DNA of 64,000 bases from Himantopus leucocephalus. Lineage: Eukaryota; Chordata; Aves; Charadriiformes; Recurvirostridae. How positions within the stretch are numbered: the stretch's first letter is position 1; each line of letters opens with the position of its first letter. Below, piece after piece: positions 57,401 through 64,000 of the stretch. The translations under genes and the position numbers were made by a program. The stretch is from the NCBI GenBank assembly GCA_003993805.1, contig RSEF01000019.1, forward strand, positions 8,535,420 through 8,599,419. The letters run 5' to 3'. The notes beneath the pieces were generated by a model that did not search any database, had not been told where the DNA came from, and worked only from the letters and a program-made list of their open reading frames with translations.

Positions 57401-60400
57401 TGTTCAGGCACCGGCACAACTTTGGGTCCAGCTCCTGCCATTAGCTCACTTAAAAAAATATAAAATAAGACCAAACAAGAGCCGACCTTCGGGGAGGAGG
57501 CTCACCCCTGCGAGCCCATGGGTGCACCCTGCCTTTTCTCCCGCCCGAGCCACTAACGACTTGCACAACTCAGATCCACTCTCGCCTGAGCTAGAGCCAA
57601 GAACAAGACCTCAGCAGCCACAGAGAAGCCCTTAATTACGCTCATCGGGGAGCAGATAAGGCGTGCACAGCCTGGGGGAGCACGGTCCTCCGGTGCGGCC
57701 GGCATCCCGCCCCTGCAAAGCTGGTTTTCACCCAGCCCGGGGAGCGGGGCACTCGATACCTCGCAGAAACGGACTTTTCACATCGAGGGATGGTCTGAGA
57801 GGCTGTGGGTGCTTCGGGTCCGCTCCAGCCGGGAGCAAGCGCGGTGCAAGGTGCGGAGGAGGCTGCCTGCAGCTCGGCCCTCAGCCATGCGGGAACCGCG
57901 CAGCCGAGCAGCTGGATAATCCCAGGGGTTGGTCGAACCGGTAATGTCACGCTGGAAACAACAGTTGCTCAGCTCTGCAAGGAACGCAGCCCGAACGGAG
58001 GAGCGAACAGCTGTAAAAGCAGTGGGACTGATTGCTCGCAGCCCTCGCAGCTCAGGGAAGAGCCTTGGCACCGAGTGCGAACGCAAATATTCCCGTCCCC
58101 AGTGTCTGCTGCAGCTCAGACAACAGATGGGATTGCTCAAACACCGCTAAACCAGCCCAGCCCTTTTCCCCCTGCTATTGCCACACTTTGTAGATCATGC
58201 CTGCAAACACGCCGGAGCCACGACCCCCGTTTTGGGGGCGACACCATCGAGCGGTTGTTCCCCCCAGCCCAGCGCTCCCCCGAGGGCACCACAAGCCCCG
58301 GTCTGTAACGACTGGGCTGGGGGATGCGGGGCAGAAGCGCAGAAGGCATCTCCATGCGTGGGATTATCCAGAGACAAGGGCTGCCAGTGCCCCAGCTTCT
58401 GGAGGGAAGATTCTCAGAGGAAATCTCAAAACTAGGGATGTTAAACCAAAAATAACGGCTTTGGCCAGAGCAGATTTGCCGAGCTCTGCCTGCAGTCAGG
58501 CCCCGGCAAAGGGATTGCTCGATAGAGGAACGAGAAGTCCGGGAACGTGACTGCTCGGTGGCTGCAGATGTGACGATAATAAGACTGAAACTGGGATGAA
58601 AAGTAAATGATCAGGAAGAAAAATTACAGCAGTGTCTACCAGCAGACTGAAAGGCAGAGCACACACCGAGGATGTGCAGGATGGGGACTTATCAGTCTCT
58701 CCAAAATCCTCTCCGCCACCTTTCTGTGCGCCTCAGGGGATGCACATGCACACCTCCCGGCAGCCTGGGAAAACTGCTTTCCAGCAAATCCTTTTTCACG
58801 GAAACAAATAAGCACCTGGGGATCCCCTTTAATACTTGTTCTACCATGTATTAAAATGGCTGAGTTTAAGCCCTTTTCAAAGTAAAAAGCAATCAGGGAG
58901 GAGAGCAGAAGTAAGCCCTGTTCGAGAGCCTGTGCAACACGTACCTCTCTGCAAAACGAAATTCCCCTCTGGGCTCCAAGAGGAGCGCTCAGAGCCAGAG
59001 GAGCAGCCAAGTGGGGACCGGGAAGAGCCGCGGCGCGATTCTGGTCCCGACGCTGGGCATCATCAGCGTTACCGCTCAAGCGCTCTCACCTCACGGTTTT
59101 ACCAGGGAGCCCGCGGCCAGATTGCGCTCTGAAATACACGATACCCACGTTCAAGAGAAGAAGCGGCGGCGGCTGCTGCCTCGGGGCACCCATTGCTCGC
59201 CCAGCCGCAGCCAGCCATGCCATCCTCCTGGACAGATTTATGAGGGCCCTTTGTGAGCCGACCAGATGTCAGCCCTCCGCAGCACCCAGCCGGCTCATAA
59301 ACCAACGACATCCAGATAAAACCTGGGGCGCCACGCTCAGCAGGGACAGGAAAGCTGGGCAGGGCTCTGCTGGGGACCCCTTGCCCCCCCAGAGCAGCAC
59401 CCGAAGCATCCACCTTCCCCTCACCAGTGCCGGAATGCAGCGGGATCCGCAGGGCTGCCCAGCCACGGGTGTCCCGGCACTGCCGGCCATCCCGGGATGC
59501 CCCCAGCCCTCTCCGCCAAGGCAGGGCAGAGCCACCCCCCTGCCCTTCGGCATTGTGCCGCGCTAATCCCTGGCTTTCACACATTTGCCATGCCAGAATT
59601 ACAACCCCCGCCCCAAACTAAGCCTATATTAATGAGGTAGCACTAGATCTTAATCAAAAAGTCGCCTGCCTTGCGAGGCTGCCTTGCGCTGGTTTCATTG
59701 AAGGTAATTTGATCTTGCTAGGACGACATTCCTAAAATAGTTGAGGGAATTCAAACATGAAATAAGGTTTCCAGGAAGGGATTAAAAAAAAAAAAAATAG
59801 GTCAAGCAAGTGTGAGTGATTAAAGTAACCCAGCATCCCTTTGTACGGTCTGACTGCGTCCCTGTTCAACTCTATCTTGTATCAACGCGTGATAAATTAG
59901 ATGCAAGAGGTTGCCTAAAGCAGAGAGGCAGATAGAAGATTATTCCACGAAGTGACTGAACATCAGCGACCTTTCACCGCTGACATCAAAACACACACAT
60001 CCCAGCTGAAAAATCAGCTTAGAGCTTGTTTGAAACGGCTGCGAGGAGCAAGCGCTGCCCGGTGCAAAGTCACACGCAACAGCAGCGGGGTCCAGGTGCC
60101 AGCGCTGCCTCCGTCCCGCGGGAAAGCCCTGCGCCCATCGCCGATCTCCCTGCCCCAGTTTACCCATCCATCTCAAGCCTCGCAGGAGGGAAGCGCAGGC
60201 ACCCCCGTGCCCGCTCGCGTCGCCCCCGGCGCCAGCCGCAGCCGTCATGCAAAGCCCTCGCACCATATGTCACACAAACCCATCTTTAACCGCTTATCCC
60301 TTCTTCTCCCTTTGTGCTCCTGCCTCAGCACAAAAGCACCGGGAAGCCGCGAGGAGTGAAAGAAATAAAAATTCCTGCAGCGACAAAGGTGTGCGGCTCT

Positions 60401-63400
60401 CCCCAGGGCCGGACCCAGGTCAGGGGGCGCAGAGGAGCCACCTCTGGGCAATTTTCGGGTTAGATTTGGTCAGCGAGCACCTAATGGGGAGCGGGTGAAA
60501 GCAAACCCAGGCTGGGGGCAGGGCCAGCCCCGCTCCCTGGCTAATTAGTGCAGCTGATTCACAAATGCTAATTTGCCATTTTAGGTCAAGGGTCAAAGAA
60601 ATTAAAGGACGGGAGGGGAAAAAATGGAGAAAGAGCCTGAGCAGAGGCAGCCCCTTCCCCTCCAGCTCTTTGCATAGCAGGAACATACTGGGAATGGACT
60701 GGGATTAGACTGGGCCAGAGCATCTCTGCAGGATCCAGCGCAGGACATCCCACAAAGCCAGCAGCCCGGCAGGGACAGGCAGGGCAGACCCAGGCCAACG
60801 CAGGCGAAGGCAGCACCGAGGTGCCGCCCAGCCACCAGCATCTCCGGCTGCTGCTCTCCTGCCGTCGGGGTTTAAGGGCCATCACTTAATGTGCAAAGGA
60901 AAAAAAAAAAAACATATTGATTTGCCCAAGGCTCCGCGGAGCAGCGAGACCGCAGAAGTTTCTATGGAAACAAAATTAGTCGAGTAAAACTCTCACTGAC
61001 GGCACGGTGAATTATTTACCAGGACAGGCCCCCGGCCATTAGGGTCTGGTAAAAAGATTTAAAGGTGATCAGTGCGCAGGCTGCTGGCAACCCCTTCCCT
61101 GCGGGCACGGAACCGCGGCCGAGGAGGAGGAAAGCCCCTGGGTTTCCACACCATGTGTGTGTGAAACCTGTCGGGAAGGTCCTGCACCATCACCACGTCT
61201 GCAGCTTCATGTGTCCCCAGGGAGAGGCTGAGGGCGGCACAGGGGGATGACAGGGAGATTGGGATGAGCAGAGAGGAGTAAGCGGGTGTGGAGAGAAGAG
61301 CTGCAGGCGTCCCAGGCCATCGCCTTCCTGTGGCATTGGTTTTTTTACAAAACCTTGACCGTACCGACGAGCAGGCGTGCAAGCGCAGGGACTCCGCCGG
61401 GCTGCTCATCGGCTGGCTCCTGCCTGCCCTCCGGGAAGGCGAGCGGGCACGGATGCCCTGGCAGAGCCTCTCTGGGGAAGCCGAGGGAGCCCCACGGCCG
61501 TCCTGCGGGTATTTCGGGTGCAGAGGTAACGCAGAAGACACCAGCCTGCCCTCCCAAGCAGGACCCCTCGCTTCTCCCTCCTCCCCAGCCCCTTGCTATG
61601 TGGCACAGCATGGCATAGAGCCAGTGAAAAGGCTCCTGCCCGATGCCCACGCCAGCCACCTGGCACGGTCACCCATCCGTCGGCATCCAGGATGAACCCA
61701 CGCCGAAGGCAGGAGCCGGCTGCAGCCCCGCTCAGCCCACGGTGCCTCTCAGCGCCGCGCGTACCAGTCGAGATCGCTGCGAGCCAAGACTGGGGGGGGA
61801 AGAAAGGGACTAATTAAGTTGCAAATGGAGCAGCTCTTTTTTTGTTGTTTTTTATGAGTCACTAAGCCATATGGCTGATGCAAGCTATCCCGCCAAAGCA
61901 CCGAGCCGACAATTCGGGTGCTGCCATATCCTTGTTGTCCTGGGACACAGCGTCACACTGTAATCGCGCCGCTCTTTTGTCTTCCCTCGCGCCGGATGAC
62001 ATTGCTCAGCAGAGGAGAACCTCCTTGAAACGCTATACCTCGCCAGGGACAGATATTTAATTAACGCCAATACGTCAGGTCCCTCCTGCAGAAGCATTTG
62101 CAGCCCGCCTCAATAACAGGCTCCTCCATCCCCGGCACAACGGGGCTCACGGGGGAGAGAAAAGCCCTCAAAAGCTGAAGTATTGAGTTTGCTCCATTCC
62201 TTCTGCTCCATCACAGCACGTCATGGTTTTATACGGAAATTATACGGGATGCTAACCTGGATTTGAAGCCAGGTCAATGCTCAGATAAGCTCTCGGTCTC
62301 CTTTCAAGCTCAGCAGCAGAGCCTGCTCCCGTGCCAGCACAGCCCCATTTCTCAGCGATGAGGGTAACCCAGAGCCCCCGCGTGACAGCTCTGCCCACTG
62401 CCCCCTTCGCCCGCCGGCCACTTGCTCTGCCTGGCCACCAAACTAGGTCACGTTCTTCTTCAAAATCCCATCTCGCTTGTTTCATTATTTTTAATTTTGC
62501 ATAATTAATTCACATATCACCCCATCGCCATCCCATCCCGGTTGCTTTGGACCGGTCTGACCATGGCAATTGCCAGCCATGGCCAGGTTCAAAGCCACAA
62601 GGATTTTATAAGCAACAGTTTAAGCTCCAGGAGCCTGGGAATCCTCCCCAAAGGCTGTCCCCCATCCCCACCGCTGCCTTATAGCCCTGGCATGTGCTCC
62701 CACATGACACATCTCCATCGGCCGGGGCTCCGATAGACATCTCCATCCACCATTCACCCCCCTGGTCCATGCCCAGCCCAACTCTGCAGAGGTGCGAGGG
62801 GGAGCACCGGCAGGGTCCTGCCCGCAAGCTATGCCCAGGCTCCTGTCCCCCCTGCCCGCCCCGTCCCCTCGCAGATGGCACCTGGAGGTGAAGGCAGGGC
62901 TGTGACCGATGGAGGAGGGTGCTGGTGCAGCCCACGGTGCCTCCCTGTGCTCCCCGGAGCTCCCCGGCTGCTGCAAAGGTTACGCTCGTGTGCGTTCAAC
63001 TGCTGCCTGGAAGTGTGGTGGCAAAGAAAAAAACCCACCGTTATAATTGACTCCGTAACCAAGGCAAATATTAAAATCAGCTTTGAGCCTGAATGTCCCT
63101 GTAACCCATCTAGCAGTGTGCCATGCTCCGTTTTCTGGAGACGATCTGCCTATTTCCCCCCCCCCACTGAAGCTCTGCTTTCCTTGCCAAGGACGGCAGC
63201 AAGGCTCCATCGCCGGCGTGCCTGCGTGCCCAGCTGCGTGCGCCTTCCCCGGGGAAGCGAGCGAGGGCAGGGATCGACAAGCTGTCAGGCAGAAGGAAGA
63301 AATAGCACTTCCAGGAGTCAGAGCTCATTTCCCAGCAATAAAGCAGACCGGGGCTGGGGGAAAGCACCACTAATGGGGACGCACACCTCACGCCACTTCA

Positions 63401-64000
63401 GCCGCCGACAGGAGAGGACCTAGGGGCTGCCGCTGGGAAAAATAAAAGCCATCAAAAAATGCTTGGTTTAAAGCAGTATAGCTCTAGATTGGGCTCAGAT
63501 CAGCGCAGACAGGATCTGCCCTTCCCCACATGGATTACTGCCGTGGACGATGCCCTCCAGGTGCCAACCTCATCTCCCCAGCTCCTAACTACAGCCCCTC
63601 CAGCAGACAGGAAAAGAAAACATTATTGCTTTCTCCCAGGGAGGGGAATCGCTCAGATCAGCATCCTTCCTTAACCTCCTCACTCTCCCCTCCATCCTCT
63701 TCAGCCCCATCATCCCCACTCCACCCACACACACTCCTCTGGGGACCTAAGGAAGGGTGCAAGCATCGATTGCTCATAAATGCCACCTAGAAATGAAGAC
63801 CTGAAGCATTTGCGCTTCCCGGAGTTATTTGTGGGTGGATTTTATCTCCTTTTCCATCTATTCTTGGTGCGCTTTGGCAAGGACAGTCCCTACCGGCAAG
63901 CCGGCAGCATGCCTTCCCTCTGCCAGGCTCACCCGCCGTGGCTGCAGGATGCAAGACAGCCAGTTATCCCCCCAAAACAAACCCCAGAACATACAGACAG
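54464..64000. other. Sequence upstream of the first CUEDC1 coding exon, probably 5' intron
   Basis: An acceptor at 54464 implies an upstream non-coding exon, so at least part of this is intron. I could not identify that exon or a clear CpG-island promoter. GC-rich stretches alternate with AT-rich blocks at 54.65-55.1, 55.73-56.2 and 59.6-59.95 kb that look like possible conserved elements. The second contains a perfect AP-1 word, ATGACTCAT, at 55777-55785. A short direct repeat CTGCCTTGCG occurs twice near 59.67 kb. No coding exon, repeat family or RNA gene is supported. Confidence 0.5.

Noticed and set aside
1..64000. tRNA, rRNA, CRISPR or bacterial-type operons
   Set aside because: No cloverleaf with a canonical T-loop, no regular spacer array and no operon structure; the window is vertebrate nuclear DNA.

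Overview
This is a vertebrate nuclear window, almost certainly from a bird. The evidence is a CR1-type LINE fragment with the typical 8-bp 3' tail repeat and recognisable CR1 reverse-transcriptase peptide, LTRs of an avian endogenous-retrovirus type, short introns and high GC. Two protein-coding genes can be reconstructed exon by exon, both on the minus strand: MRPS23 (mitochondrial small-subunit ribosomal protein mS23, 5 exons, 190 aa) and CUEDC1 (CUE-domain protein 1, 9 coding exons, 374 aa). Their order and orientation match human 17q22 (MSI2 - MRPS23 - CUEDC1 - VEZF1). In chicken the corresponding block is, from memory, on a microchromosome, which would fit the GC content and compact introns.

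Layout. 1-33.8 kb holds no coding exon I can support and should be the MSI2-MRPS23 intergenic interval. GC-rich stretches alternate with AT-rich, possibly conserved blocks. It carries two LTR copies, several minisatellites, a near-perfect 48-bp hairpin, a dense GATA-motif cluster, two CTCF-like motifs and an orphan CpG-rich block. 33.8-37.2 kb is MRPS23 with its CpG-island promoter. 37.2-41.1 kb is intergenic and contains a probable third LTR. 41.1-54.5 kb is CUEDC1, with a possible long 3'UTR and a CR1 in the intron between coding exons 2 and 3. 54.5-64 kb lies upstream of the first coding exon and is probably 5' intron; no further exon could be identified.

The genes do not form a pathway. 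MRPS23 is a housekeeping mitoribosome gene, while CUEDC1 is a predicted ubiquitin-binding adaptor with two PPxY motifs. I found no undescribed multi-gene system. The most interesting items are small: the hairpin, the GATA cluster, a tandem GTGT splice donor in CUEDC1 that would switch its C-terminus, uORFs in the CUEDC1 leader, and the LTR near the MRPS23 promoter. Two 100-N gaps both fall inside repeat copies, so those repeats are incompletely represented.
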